Source: Bog-793 sp963761425
GTDB taxonomy: Bacteria > Actinomycetota > Acidimicrobiia > Acidimicrobiales > Bog-793
DNA length: 64,000 bases
Assembly: GCA_963761425.1 (NCBI GenBank)
Contig: CAVXGQ010000005.1
Coordinates: 248,001 to 312,000 of the forward strand
Direction of reading: 5' to 3'
A program made the translations under genes and the position numbers. Positions 43,627 through 52,383 of the stretch are shown here, piece by piece; the first letter of the stretch is position 1, and each line of letters begins with the position of its first letter. The notes under the pieces were generated by a model. It saw only the letters and a program-made list of their open reading frames with translations, had not been told where the DNA came from and did no database searches.

Positions 43627-44583
43627 ATGGCCTACTTGGGCAGATGCCTTCGAAATGAACGGCGCGCCCGACTCCAGCGGGCAAATGGCGCCGCCCGGCG
43701 GGAAGGGATCTGGCTGGCCGCGACGGTCGCGGCAGCCGGTACGCTCGTCGGACTTGTGGCCATGATCCCGCCCACGGGCTTCGCCGCCGCCGCAACCGGC
43801 AAGGGGGGGCCGGTCGATGTGCTCTACGCCGGGTCTCTCGTCGACACCATGGGCAAGATCGGTCCCGCCTTCGAGAAGGCGACCGGCTATACGTTTGTCG
43901 GTTTCCCGGCCGGATCGTCGGCTCTCGCCACCGAGATCCAGGGGAGGACGCAGAAGGCTGATGTCTTCGTCAGTGCCGGAACCCAGGCTCCCGCCTCGCT
44001 CGAGGGGGCGAAGAACGGCGACTGGGTGTCGTGGTACGCGCAGTTCGGGACGACGCCCCTCCTCATCGGCTACAACCCGAAGAGCAAGTTCGCCAAGGAC
44101 TTCAAGACCGAACCCTGGTACAAGGTCATCACGCTGCCAGGATTCCGCCTCGGGCGGACCGACCCGGCCATCGACCCCAAGGGCGTGCTTGCCGTGACGG
44201 CCCTCAATGACGCCGCCCGGGCCTACAACCTGCCCGCGCTGAGGACCCTTGGCCGCGAGACCTCGGATGTCTTTCCCGAGGAAACCCTCGTCGGGCGGCT
44301 CCAAGCGGGACAGCTCGATGCGGGCTTTTTCTATGGGGTGGAGGCGAGGGCGGCGAACATCCCGACCGTCACCCTCGGAGCGATCAAGTTGACCAACCCC
44401 TACGTCGTCACCGTCGTGAACCGCGCCCCGCACGAGGCCGGCGCCGTGGCGTTCGTGGCCTTTCTCTTGAGCTCCAAGGGCGAGGCGATCCTGCACAGCG
44501 AGGGACTGACGCTTGATTCGCCAGCGATTCTTTTTGGCCCGAAGGCCGCGGTTCCGGCGCCACTGAAGTTGCTCGTCTCCTAG
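43627..44583 (+). CDS. Molybdate/tungstate ABC transporter substrate-binding protein
   Basis: 318 residues. The signal segment is ATVAAAGTLVGLVAMIPPTG. The mature part shows the ModA/WtpA features VDVLYAGSLVDTMGKIGPAF, GSSALATEIQGRTQKADVFV and FYGVEARAANIPTV. The LYAGSL start is typical of the WtpA/tungstate-preferring branch. ATG 43627 follows GGAAAGGGG. The gene is 13 bases before the permease-ATPase fusion, so this is the import system for the oxyanion needed by the molybdopterin genes downstream. Confidence 0.9.
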   Translation: MAYLGRCLRNERRARLQRANGAARREGIWLAATVAAAGTLVGLVAMIPPTGFAAAATGKGGPVDVLYAGSLVDTMGKIGPAFEKATGYTFVGFPAGSSALATEIQGRTQKADVFVSAGTQAPASLEGAKNGDWVSWYAQFGTTPLLIGYNPKSKFAKDFKTEPWYKVITLPGFRLGRTDPAIDPKGVLAVTALNDAARAYNLPALRTLGRETSDVFPEETLVGRLQAGQLDAGFFYGVEARAANIPTVTLGAIKLTNPYVVTVVNRAPHEAGAVAFVAFLLSSKGEAILHSEGLTLDSPAILFGPKAAVPAPLKLLVS

Positions 44584-44596
44584 GGGGCTTCTCGCT

Positions 44597-46411
44597 GTGG
44601 GACCGCGACCCTGGCGCGCCAGCGCGCTACTTGTTCTCGGCGGGTTGCTCGCGCTCTACCTCGCGGTCCCGCTCGGCGCCTTCGTCGTGCGATTGGCGAC
44701 GTCGAGCCAACGGGGATTCTCCGCACCGGGCCTTTTCCCGGCCCTCTATACGTCGGCGATCACCGCGACCATCTCGACCGCCCTCATCGCGGCGCTGGGG
44801 ATCCCGCTCGCCTACGTCCTTGCCCGGTCGAGGTCCCGGTGGGCGTCGTTCGTCACCGTCGTCGTCTCGCTGCCGTTAGCCCTGCCGCCGCTCATGGCCG
44901 GCATCCTGCTGATCTATGTCGTCGGTCCCTACACGACGATCGGCAGCTTCTTTGGCGGCAACCTCACCGACTCGATGGTGGGGATCGTGCTGGCCCAGAG
45001 CTTCGTGGCCTCGCCGTTCCTCGTCCTGGTGGCGCGTACTGCCTTCGGCGGCATCGACCCCGGGTTGTTCGATCTTGCCGCCGGACTCGGTCACCGGGAG
45101 CTGGCGCGGTTCTGGAAGGTGGGCCTGCCGGGCGCGGCGGAGGGGATCCGCGCGGGGCTCTTGCTCGCTTGGTTGCGGGCCTTGGGCGAGTACGGGGCCA
45201 CGGTCATCCTCGCCTACCACCCCTACACCCTGCCGATTTTCACCTCGGTGCAGTTCGCCTCCAGCGGACTCTCTTCGACGGAGGCGCCCACCGCGCTCGC
45301 GCTCGGACTCGCAGCCGTCGTCGTCACCCTCACCAGGCTGCGCCGCCGGACCCGGCGCAAGGTGGTACGGCAGCTGCCCCGTCCCATCGCGCCCCCGGTC
45401 GTTGACGGCCAGCCGGTCTCGTTCGACCTCCACCACCGCCTCGGCAGCTTCCATTTGCAGCTCGGCCACGCCGGAACCGGCACCCAGCTCGCCATCCTCG
45501 GTCCGTCCGGGTCGGGGAAGACCGTGACGATGCGCTGCCTGGCCGGCCTCTACGGGGCCTCGCCCGGCTCCGTCCGCTACGGGAACCGCGAGGTCGCCGG
45601 GGTGCCAATCGAGGAGCGGCGCATCGGCTACCTCCCCCAGGGGGTCACCCTGTTCCCGCGTCTCACGGTGTGGGGCCAGTTGCTCTTCGGGTCCGGCGCC
45701 GAGCCGAGCCTCGCCGCCTACTGGCTGGATCGGCTGGGGCTGGCGGGCCTGGAAAACCGGCTGCCCGACGAGCTTTCCGGCGGCCAGCGTCAACGGGTCG
45801 GTTTGGCGCAGGCGCTCAGTCGCTCACCGCGGCTCTTGCTTCTCGACGAGCCGTTCTCGGCGCTCGACGCGCCGGTGCGCGCCGATCTGCGACGGGAGCT
45901 GCGCCAACTCCAGCGCGAGACCGGGATATCGACCGTGCTCGTCACCCATGACCCGGAGGAGGCGGCCCTGCTTTCTACCGAGGTGATGGTCATTTCCCAG
46001 GGGAACCTCCTCCAGGCGGGGACCCGGGGAGAGGTGTTCGCCAAGCCGTCGTCTCCCGAGGTGGCACGCCTGCTCGGCATCGCCAACCTCTTTTCGGGTC
46101 GGGCCCGGTCAGGTGGGGGAGTCGAATGCCAGGGCGTCGAGTTCGACGCCCCGACCGACGGGCTGGCGCCCGGAGACCGGCTGTGGTGGTGCATCCGCCC
46201 CGAGCAGATCGCGGTGAACCCGGAAGGGAGCCTCGAGGCGACGGTGGTCGATGTCCTCGACCTCGGTTCGACGAGCGAGGTGGTCTTGTCGCTCGGAGAT
46301 GGGCTCACCCTGCGAGGACGGGGGGTCGCGGCATCCGGACTGGTAGCCGGCGAGCGGTGCCGGATCGATCTGCCGGCCCAGGCGATCGCCGTCTGGCCAC
46401 GGGCCACGTGA
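44597..46411 (+). CDS. Fused molybdate permease-ATPase (ModB-ModC)
   Basis: 604 residues from GTG 44597. Residues 1-255 are a ModB/CysT-type permease with six helices and the EAA-like loop DLAAGLGHRELARFWKVGLP. Residues 270-500 are an ABC ATPase: Walker A GPSGSGKT, signature LSGGQRQR, Walker B LLLLDEPFSALD, switch His VTHDPEEA. The C-terminus (DRLWWCIRPEQIAVNPEGSL onward) is a TOBE-like domain that may sense the oxyanion. Permease and ATPase are usually separate genes; fusion fixes a 1:1 ratio. It acts in the membrane with the preceding binding protein. Confidence 0.92.
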   Translation: MGPRPWRASALLVLGGLLALYLAVPLGAFVVRLATSSQRGFSAPGLFPALYTSAITATISTALIAALGIPLAYVLARSRSRWASFVTVVVSLPLALPPLMAGILLIYVVGPYTTIGSFFGGNLTDSMVGIVLAQSFVASPFLVLVARTAFGGIDPGLFDLAAGLGHRELARFWKVGLPGAAEGIRAGLLLAWLRALGEYGATVILAYHPYTLPIFTSVQFASSGLSSTEAPTALALGLAAVVVTLTRLRRRTRRKVVRQLPRPIAPPVVDGQPVSFDLHHRLGSFHLQLGHAGTGTQLAILGPSGSGKTVTMRCLAGLYGASPGSVRYGNREVAGVPIEERRIGYLPQGVTLFPRLTVWGQLLFGSGAEPSLAAYWLDRLGLAGLENRLPDELSGGQRQRVGLAQALSRSPRLLLLDEPFSALDAPVRADLRRELRQLQRETGISTVLVTHDPEEAALLSTEVMVISQGNLLQAGTRGEVFAKPSSPEVARLLGIANLFSGRARSGGGVECQGVEFDAPTDGLAPGDRLWWCIRPEQIAVNPEGSLEATVVDVLDLGSTSEVVLSLGDGLTLRGRGVAASGLVAGERCRIDLPAQAIAVWPRAT

Positions 46412-46544
46412 CGGGTGTGGGCGATGAGCGAACTTCTCGGGTCGGCCCGTCGCCTACCGGCGGCCGAAGGGTGCGTCGGTACGATGAACTGGTGGTGGTC
46501 ACTTCGGACTGGAACGGTGCCGATGGACGTGGGGGGGCCGCGCC

Positions 46545-47795
46545 GTGATCCCGCTCGAGGAGGCGCGTCGCTTCGTCCCGGCCGAGCTTGTGCCGATGCC
46601 TCCGGTCAGCTTGCCGCTCGCCGATGCGCTCGGCTGCGTCGTCGCGGACCGCATTGTCGCGACCGGGCCGGTGCCGGCCTTCGCGAACTCCCAAATGGAC
46701 GGGTACGCCCTGCGTGCCGCGGATGCCTGTGACGGGGCGCGCCTGCGGGTGGTCGACACCATCGTGGCCGGCCAGACGGCGGAGACCTCGGTCGGGGCTG
46801 GGGAGGCGGTGCGGATCATGACCGGGGCGCCGATCCCGGACGGTGCCGACGCGGTGTGCATGGTCGAGCGGACCTCGACCGAAAAAGACGGGTCGGTCGT
46901 GGTGGTGCACGGACCGGTGCAACCGGGCGAGTTCATCCGCCGCGCCGGGGAGGACGTCGAGGCCGGCCAGGTGGCGATCGAGGCGGGGACCGTCCTCGGC
47001 CCGGGGCACCTCGGGGTCCTCGCCAGTCTGGGCGAGAAGGCGGTGGTGGTTCACCGGCGGCCCCGGGCCGGGGTGGTGTCCACCGGGGACGAGCTCGTCG
47101 AGGCCGAGGAACCCCTCCGGCCGGGGGCGGTCCGCGACGCCAACCGGCCGGCCCTCCTCGCGCTAGTGCGCGCCTCCGGGTTCGAGGCGGTCGACCTCGG
47201 GATCGTGGCCGATGATGAGGATCGCCTCACCGATGCCCTGACGGAGGCCGCGACCCGTTGTGAGGCGGTCATCACCTCGGGCGGGGTCAGCGTGGGGGAC
47301 CGCGACTACGTGAAGGTGGTGCTCGACAAGCTGACCGACGGGGCGATGCGGTGGATGCAGGTGGCGATCAAGCCGGCCAAACCGTTGGCTTTCGGGGTAC
47401 TGGCGGCCACCGGAACCCCGGTGTTCGGCCTGCCGGGCAACCCGGTGTCGGCCATGGTGTCGTTCGAGCTGTTCGTGCGCCCGGCCCTGCGGAAGATGGC
47501 CGGACATCACGAGCTCGACCGGCCGACGGTGAAGGCTCTGGCCGATGAGGACCTGAGACGGACCGCCGACGGCAAGTTGCATCTGGCCCGGGTGGTGGCT
47601 CGTTTCGCCGCCGACGGCCGGGTGCACGTGCGCTCGGCCGGAGGTCAGGCCTCCCACCTGCTGCGGGCCATGGCCGGCGCGAACGCCCTGGCGCTCCTCG
47701 CCGACGGAGAGGGCGTACGCCGCGGGGAGCAGGTCAGGGTGATGCTGCTCGACGCCGAAGGCCTGACTCCGGCCGGGGAGGCGGGCTCGCCATGA
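46545..47795 (+). CDS. moeA: Molybdopterin molybdenumtransferase MoeA
   Basis: 416 residues from GTG 46545. MoeA inserts molybdate into adenylated molybdopterin. Typical motifs: PAFANSQMDGYALRAADA, MTGAPIPDGADAV, VVSTGDELVE, ITSGGVSVGDRDYVKVVL, FGLPGNPVSAMVSFELFVRP, and the C-terminal beta-barrel domain. Its stop overlaps the moaA start (ATGA). It belongs to the molybdate uptake/cofactor operon. Confidence 0.95.
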   Translation: MIPLEEARRFVPAELVPMPPVSLPLADALGCVVADRIVATGPVPAFANSQMDGYALRAADACDGARLRVVDTIVAGQTAETSVGAGEAVRIMTGAPIPDGADAVCMVERTSTEKDGSVVVVHGPVQPGEFIRRAGEDVEAGQVAIEAGTVLGPGHLGVLASLGEKAVVVHRRPRAGVVSTGDELVEAEEPLRPGAVRDANRPALLALVRASGFEAVDLGIVADDEDRLTDALTEAATRCEAVITSGGVSVGDRDYVKVVLDKLTDGAMRWMQVAIKPAKPLAFGVLAATGTPVFGLPGNPVSAMVSFELFVRPALRKMAGHHELDRPTVKALADEDLRRTADGKLHLARVVARFAADGRVHVRSAGGQASHLLRAMAGANALALLADGEGVRRGEQVRVMLLDAEGLTPAGEAGSP

Positions 47796-48856
47796 CCATG
47801 GTGGGCACGCCGGTTCACCTCGGCCGGCGATCGCTCGAACCCCAGAGTCCCCGGACGATGCCCGACCAGGGCCCACTGGTCGACACCTTCGGCCGGGTCC
47901 ACACCGACCTGCGGATCTCGGTGACCGACCGCTGCAACCTCCGCTGCACCTACTGCATGGCGGAGGAGAACCAGAGCTTTCGGCCGCTCGACGAGATCCT
48001 CACCTTCGACGAGATCGAGCGGGTCGCCCGGGTGGCCCGCTCGCTCGGGGTCACCGCGGTCCGGCTCACCGGTGGCGAGCCGCTGGTTCGTGGCCGGCTG
48101 GTCGATCTCGTCGGTCGGCTGTCTGCGCTGGGATTCGAGGACCTCGCCCTCACCACCAACGGGACCGCCCTCGCCCGCCTGGCCCCGGCGCTCGCCGCAG
48201 CCGGTTTGCAACGGGTCAACGTGAGCTGCGACTCGCTGAGGGCGGAGCGGTTCGCCCAGATCCGGCGCCGGGGCGAGCTCGGCCGCGTTCTCGCCGCCAT
48301 GGAAGCCGCCGAAGCCGCCGGACTGGTGCCGGTGAAGGTCAACGTCGTCTTACAGCGCGGCGTGAACGACGACGAAGTGCTCGATTTCGCCGAGTTCGCC
48401 CGTGCGACCGGACGTGAGGTCCGGTTCATCGAATTCATGCCCCTCGACGCCGAAGGCCGCTGGGCCGGTGACGCGGTGGTGCCCTCGGCAGAGGTGCTGG
48501 CGCGCATCGACGCCCGCTACCCCTTGCGACCGGTAGCCCCCGACGGGCCGGCAGTGGCACCGGCGACCGTCTACGAGTTCCGTGACGGCGGGGGTCAGGT
48601 GGGGGTCGTGGCGACCGTCACCCAGCCGTTCTGCGGGTCCTGCAACCGGTTGCGTCTCACTGCCGACGGCGCGGTGCGCAACTGCCTGTTCTCCGACGAT
48701 GAGCTGTCGGTGCGGGAACTACTGCGCCGACAGGCGGGCGACGAGGAGATCGCCGAGGTGTTGCGTCGTGCCGTTTGGGGCAAGCGGGCCGGTCACGGCA
48801 TCGGCGAGCCCGCCTTCATCCGACCGGTGCGCACCATGTCGATGATCGGAGGCTGA
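47792..48856 (+). CDS. moaA: GTP 3',8-cyclase MoaA
   Basis: 354 residues. The radical-SAM cluster motif is SVTDRCNLRCTYCMAEEN; the second Fe-S site is CGSCNRLRLTADGAVRNCLF; the family's essential GG tail is present (MSMIGG). MoaA with MoaC makes cyclic pyranopterin monophosphate from GTP. The N-terminal 30 residues before VDTFGRVHTDLR are an extension, and a later start is possible. Overlaps moeA; moaD begins one base after its stop. Confidence 0.96.
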   Translation: MTMVGTPVHLGRRSLEPQSPRTMPDQGPLVDTFGRVHTDLRISVTDRCNLRCTYCMAEENQSFRPLDEILTFDEIERVARVARSLGVTAVRLTGGEPLVRGRLVDLVGRLSALGFEDLALTTNGTALARLAPALAAAGLQRVNVSCDSLRAERFAQIRRRGELGRVLAAMEAAEAAGLVPVKVNVVLQRGVNDDEVLDFAEFARATGREVRFIEFMPLDAEGRWAGDAVVPSAEVLARIDARYPLRPVAPDGPAVAPATVYEFRDGGGQVGVVATVTQPFCGSCNRLRLTADGAVRNCLFSDDELSVRELLRRQAGDEEIAEVLRRAVWGKRAGHGIGEPAFIRPVRTMSMIGG

Positions 48857-48857
48857 C

Positions 48858-49094
48858 CTGACCCGGCTGCGCCTGTTCGGCCCTGCCGGCGACGCTGCCG
48901 GCGTCCGGAGCGACGAGATCGCCGGCGACACCGTCGGAGAGCTGCTCGCCGAGGCCCGGGCCCGCTACGGGGCCGGCTTCGCCGAGGTCCTCGGGCGCAG
49001 TCGGATCTGGGTCAACGGTCGGGTCGCCGATGCCGACACCCCGGTCCGTCCCGCCGACGAGGTGGCGGTTCTGCCTCCGGTCTCGGGTGGGTGA
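48858..49094 (+). CDS. moaD: Molybdopterin synthase sulfur carrier MoaD, CTG start
   Basis: 78 residues, the family size: LTRLRLFGPAGDAAGV at the start, EIAGDTVGELLAEARARYG, RIWVNGRVADADTPVRPADE, and VAVLPPVSGG at the end with the C-terminal GG that is adenylated and thiocarboxylated. No ATG, GTG or TTG exists in frame upstream before a stop. CTG at 48858 has GGAGG five bases before it, overlapping the end of moaA. A CTG start is rare, and translation is probably coupled to moaA. The partner MoaE is not in the window. Confidence 0.85.
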   Translation: MTRLRLFGPAGDAAGVRSDEIAGDTVGELLAEARARYGAGFAEVLGRSRIWVNGRVADADTPVRPADEVAVLPPVSGG

Positions 49095-49227
49095 CGGAAG
49101 GCGAGAGGCGCGGCGCGCTTTGGTGGTTGGCAAGGCGAGAATCCGCCGAGAAGGGGTCGCGCGGTTCATCCTCGCGGGCTTGAAGGCAGAGGAGCTCCTC
49201 GGTGTCCGGCCCCACCGTCCCCGGTCG

Positions 49228-49695
49228 CTAGTGCGGCCGCTCCCCGGCGAGCAGCTCGAGGGCGTGGGGCAGGACATCGAGCACAGCCCGGAGGTTCTCG
49301 ACCGCGCCGGCCGGAGATCCCGGGGTGTTGAGCACCAGCGACTGGCCCACGGTGCCGGCCACGCCCCGGCTCAGCCGGCCGAGAGGGTTGGCGTGGCGCA
49401 TCGCCTCGGCGAGACCCGGCGCGGCCCGCTCGAGGACCGATGCGGTGGCCTCCGGGGTGGTATCGGTCGGGGCGAAGCCGGTGCCGCCGGTGGTGACGAT
49501 CAACCCACCGAACCCCCGGGCCATCTCTTTTATCGCGGTGGCGATCGCGGCGACGCCGTCGGCGACCACCCGACGCTCCGTTACCGAAAATCCAGCCGTC
49601 TCGAGGCAGGCGACTAGGGCGGGTCCCGACTCGTCCTCGCGCCGGCCCGCGGCCACCCCGGTGGACACCGTGAGGACCTTGGCCTCGAGCTGCAT
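49228..49695 (-). CDS. MogA/MoaB-family molybdopterin adenylyltransferase
   Basis: 155 residues. KVLTVSTGVAAGRREDESGP, then IVTTGGTGFAPTDTTPEATA (the GGTG MPT-binding loop) and LVLNTPGSPAGAVENLRAVL identify the MogA/MoaB/Cnx1G fold. It activates molybdopterin with ATP before MoeA. The start is ATG 49695; a much longer frame upstream is antisense to moaC. Convergent with moaD and divergent from moaC. Confidence 0.92.
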   Translation of the reverse strand: MQLEAKVLTVSTGVAAGRREDESGPALVACLETAGFSVTERRVVADGVAAIATAIKEMARGFGGLIVTTGGTGFAPTDTTPEATASVLERAAPGLAEAMRHANPLGRLSRGVAGTVGQSLVLNTPGSPAGAVENLRAVLDVLPHALELLAGERPH

Positions 49696-49843
49696 CAGCG
49701 CAGCGTAGCGGCCCACCGTTGCTGGGACCGGGTCGACGCCCGGGCTTGGCCGACGGGGTTGCGGGGCGCGATGCTCGGCTGGTGGACATGCCGAACCGGT
49801 GGGGGTTGGTTCGGGACGAGATGATCCCGGGGATCCGGTGGCG

Positions 49844-50314
49844 ATGAGCGCCGAGCGGGGGCTCAGCCACCTCGACGACCACGGACGGGCGTCGATGGTC
49901 AACGTGGTGTCGAAGCCGCCGACCCACCGGGTTGCCCGGGCTTCGTGCGCGGTGCGGATGAGCCCGGCCGGCTCCCGGTTGCTGCGGGAGGGGACGGGCC
50001 CGGACCTCATCTCGGAGGCGCGCGCCGCCGGACTGGAGGGCGCCAAGCGCACCGCGGCGTGGATACCGCTGTGCCATCCGATCCGGATCGACGCCATTCG
50101 GGTTGACGTCACGACCGGTGAGAGAGAGGCGACCATCACGGCGACCGCGGAGACGGTCGAGCGGACCGGCGTCGAGATGGAGGCGCTCACCGCCTGTGCC
50201 TGCACCGCCCTGGCGCTCGTGCGGGCGGTGTTGCCGGTGGATCCTGGGGTTCGGGTCGATGACCTCGTGCTGCTGCACAAGTCCGGAGGCCGATCGGGCA
50301 CCTGGAACCGCTAG
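49844..50314 (+). CDS. moaC: Cyclic pyranopterin monophosphate synthase MoaC
   Basis: 156 residues from ATG 49844 (GTG 49838 possible). MoaC hallmarks: LSHLDDHGRASMVNVVSKPP, AKRTAAWIPLCHPIRID and ERTGVEMEALTACACTALAL. It completes the MoaA reaction. Divergent from the mog-type gene with a 148-base shared promoter region. Confidence 0.95.
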   Translation: MSAERGLSHLDDHGRASMVNVVSKPPTHRVARASCAVRMSPAGSRLLREGTGPDLISEARAAGLEGAKRTAAWIPLCHPIRIDAIRVDVTTGEREATITATAETVERTGVEMEALTACACTALALVRAVLPVDPGVRVDDLVLLHKSGGRSGTWNR

Positions 50315-50638
50315 CGCCTCAAGGTATCGGCGGCGCGCCCCTTCCTGGCTTTTCCGCCTTGGCGTTCCGACGGCCGGGTGGTCGACGCCCCCGGCCGCGT
50401 CTTGGCGGGGCCCCTGGTGTATCGGGCGGCCGGGCTATCTCCGGGTGTCTTTCCGAAGTTGGGCAACCGGGAAACGCACGGGTCCAGCTCGGCATCCTGG
50501 GCAGCAGCTACACCGGCGTTGTACACCACAAGATGGCACTGTCCGAGCCGCGGGCCAGGGGAGCGGCGAGCAAGTACCTCCCGAACCAAGGCCGGTCAAC
50601 GCTGGTGCCGGCCCTCGGGTGCCCTTAATGTTGCACCC
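50315..50638. other. No gene seen
   Basis: About 320 bases with only unsupported frames, between moaC and a secreted protein gene. Confidence 0.4.
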
Positions 50639-51328
50639 ATGACGACCACATTTCGTGCTCACCGAGGAAGGCGAGCAGCACGGGCTTCGATCTTTTCTTC
50701 GGCCGCAATCGCGGTGCTCTTCGTACCGGGGATCGTGGCCGGGCCGGCGATGGTACCTGCCAAGCACCATCCCACCGTCGCCACCGGGTCCATCACCTGC
50801 ACGCAGGTGGCCGGGACCATAGGGTTCAGCCGTCCCGTCCGCTCCAAGGTGGTGCAAAAGGACACGCTCACCCTTTCGGTCAACGTCGGCGGTTGCAAGA
50901 CCCAGCACTCCAACGTGTCGCACGTTGCCGGAGGGAAGCTGATCCTCAAGGTGACAACCGAGGTCAGCGGTTGCCCTGCCGGGGGGATCGGCGCGGACCT
51001 GACCGGCACCGAGACGTGGCAGTCCGGTTCGATCGCGCCTTCGAAGGTGGTTTCGCAGGACTACACCGATCGGGCTTACACGGGCGGCAAGGGCCTGGTT
51101 TACACCAGCTCGACGCCTGGCCAATTTGTGGTTGTGTTTCCGGCGCCCGGTAACTCGTTTTCGGTCACCGGGTCCTTTGCTGGCAAAGCTCGCTATCAAT
51201 CCCAAGAGAACCTGAAGGGGAGCTTGATCGCCTACACCAACCTGACGACCGGCGTCATACGCACGACGGCGTGCAAAACCGGAATCTCCTCGGTCAGCAT
51301 CGTCCACGGCACAGAGACGCTCCCCTAG
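50639..51328 (+). CDS. Secreted hypothetical protein
   Basis: 229 residues from ATG 50639. The signal segment is ASIFSSAAIAVLFVPGIVAG. The mature domain has four cysteines (SITCTQVAG, VGGCKTQHS, VSGCPAGG, TTACKTG) and a beta-rich pattern, compatible with a small actinobacterial secreted beta-sandwich. No catalytic motif and no anchor. A similar Cys-spaced sequence is not recognised. Confidence 0.65.
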   Translation: MTTTFRAHRGRRAARASIFSSAAIAVLFVPGIVAGPAMVPAKHHPTVATGSITCTQVAGTIGFSRPVRSKVVQKDTLTLSVNVGGCKTQHSNVSHVAGGKLILKVTTEVSGCPAGGIGADLTGTETWQSGSIAPSKVVSQDYTDRAYTGGKGLVYTSSTPGQFVVVFPAPGNSFSVTGSFAGKARYQSQENLKGSLIAYTNLTTGVIRTTACKTGISSVSIVHGTETLP

Positions 51329-51538
51329 CCGGCCGGGTCATTTGCCGTGCTAGATCCGGGCTCGGGCGCGCCCGTTGCGTTTCGGGCGTTCGGCGTCCGG
51401 CTTACCGGGCCGGGCGTACCAGTTCACTTGTGCTGACGCGGTTGTGTTCTGACTGCGGTCGACCTGGTCGCAGCCGAGCCGCGGGAGTGCCGGGGACCCG
51501 CCGGGCTCGGTCCAGCTCCGCACCTTGGCCTGGTGGCG

Positions 51539-52198
51539 TCAGCTCGCCGAGGCCGACGGATGCCGCCTGAGCCGGTGGAGGTCCTCCGGGGTGTCGATGT
51601 CGTCGGGCGCGCCGACGTCATCGCAGTCGACCAGCGTGACGAGCTCAGGCTTCGCCCGAAGGAGTGTGCGGGCCCCAGCGTCGCCGACCGCGTGCTGCAC
51701 CACGTCGTCCCAAAGGGAGCGGTCGAGCAGTACCGGGGTGAGACCCTGGCTCCGGTAGGCGGCAACGGCGGCGGCGGCACCGGCGCGCCAAGCTTCGACG
51801 AGGCGGCTGACGAGAGCGGAGGTCACGAGCGGCTGGTCCACGAGGAGCACGACCGCGGCCTTGGCTTGCGCGACCCGTGCCGCGTCGAGCCCGTTTCTTA
51901 GTGATCCGCCCATCCCTTCGGACCAGGCCAGGTTCACGACGACGACGGCGTCGGCGAGATCACTCGAACGCCTAACTTCGGCGGCTGCCGCACCGAGCAC
52001 GACGATGACCGGGTGGCAGCCACCGCCCTTGAGGGTTCGTATGGCCCGTTCGACCAGTGTCTGGCCTCCAAAGCGCACCAGGGCCTTGGGCCCGCCGAAG
52101 TTCCGTCCCTCCCCGGCGGCGAGCACGATCCCGGCGACCCGTTCGTCTGGTGCTGATCTCGTGTCGCTTGAGCCCACCGTGGCGCGCTTTCGCTTCAT
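51539..52198 (-). CDS. mocA: MocA-like molybdenum cofactor nucleotidyltransferase
   Basis: 219 residues. The NTP-transferase start is GIVLAAGEGRNFGGPKALVR (nucleotide loop and PK), then SEGMGGSLRNGLDAA and AVVLLVDQPLVTSALVSRL (metal-binding DQP), with DIDTPEDLHRLR near the end. MocA makes the cytosine dinucleotide Mo cofactor used by xanthine-dehydrogenase-type hydroxylases, and the two hydroxylase genes nearby fit that. MobA is the alternative, but the GxxxxxGGPK and DQP pattern fits MocA better. Confidence 0.85.
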   Translation of the reverse strand: MKRKRATVGSSDTRSAPDERVAGIVLAAGEGRNFGGPKALVRFGGQTLVERAIRTLKGGGCHPVIVVLGAAAAEVRRSSDLADAVVVVNLAWSEGMGGSLRNGLDAARVAQAKAAVVLLVDQPLVTSALVSRLVEAWRAGAAAAVAAYRSQGLTPVLLDRSLWDDVVQHAVGDAGARTLLRAKPELVTLVDCDDVGAPDDIDTPEDLHRLRRHPSASAS

Positions 52199-52383
52199 CT
52201 TCGCGGTCGTTGAGAGGGTACCGATTCGACCCGGCCGCCGCGGTTTCCGCCCGAGGTCCAGGCGTCCGGTCCGGGTCCGTCTCGGTGGGGATGTCGCCGG
52301 AGGGGGTGCCGGGTTCCATTTCAGTTGGACGGCCGGTCGGGCTCGCTGACCGTTTTGGAAAACCAGCCGCCTAGAGTCTTCTT

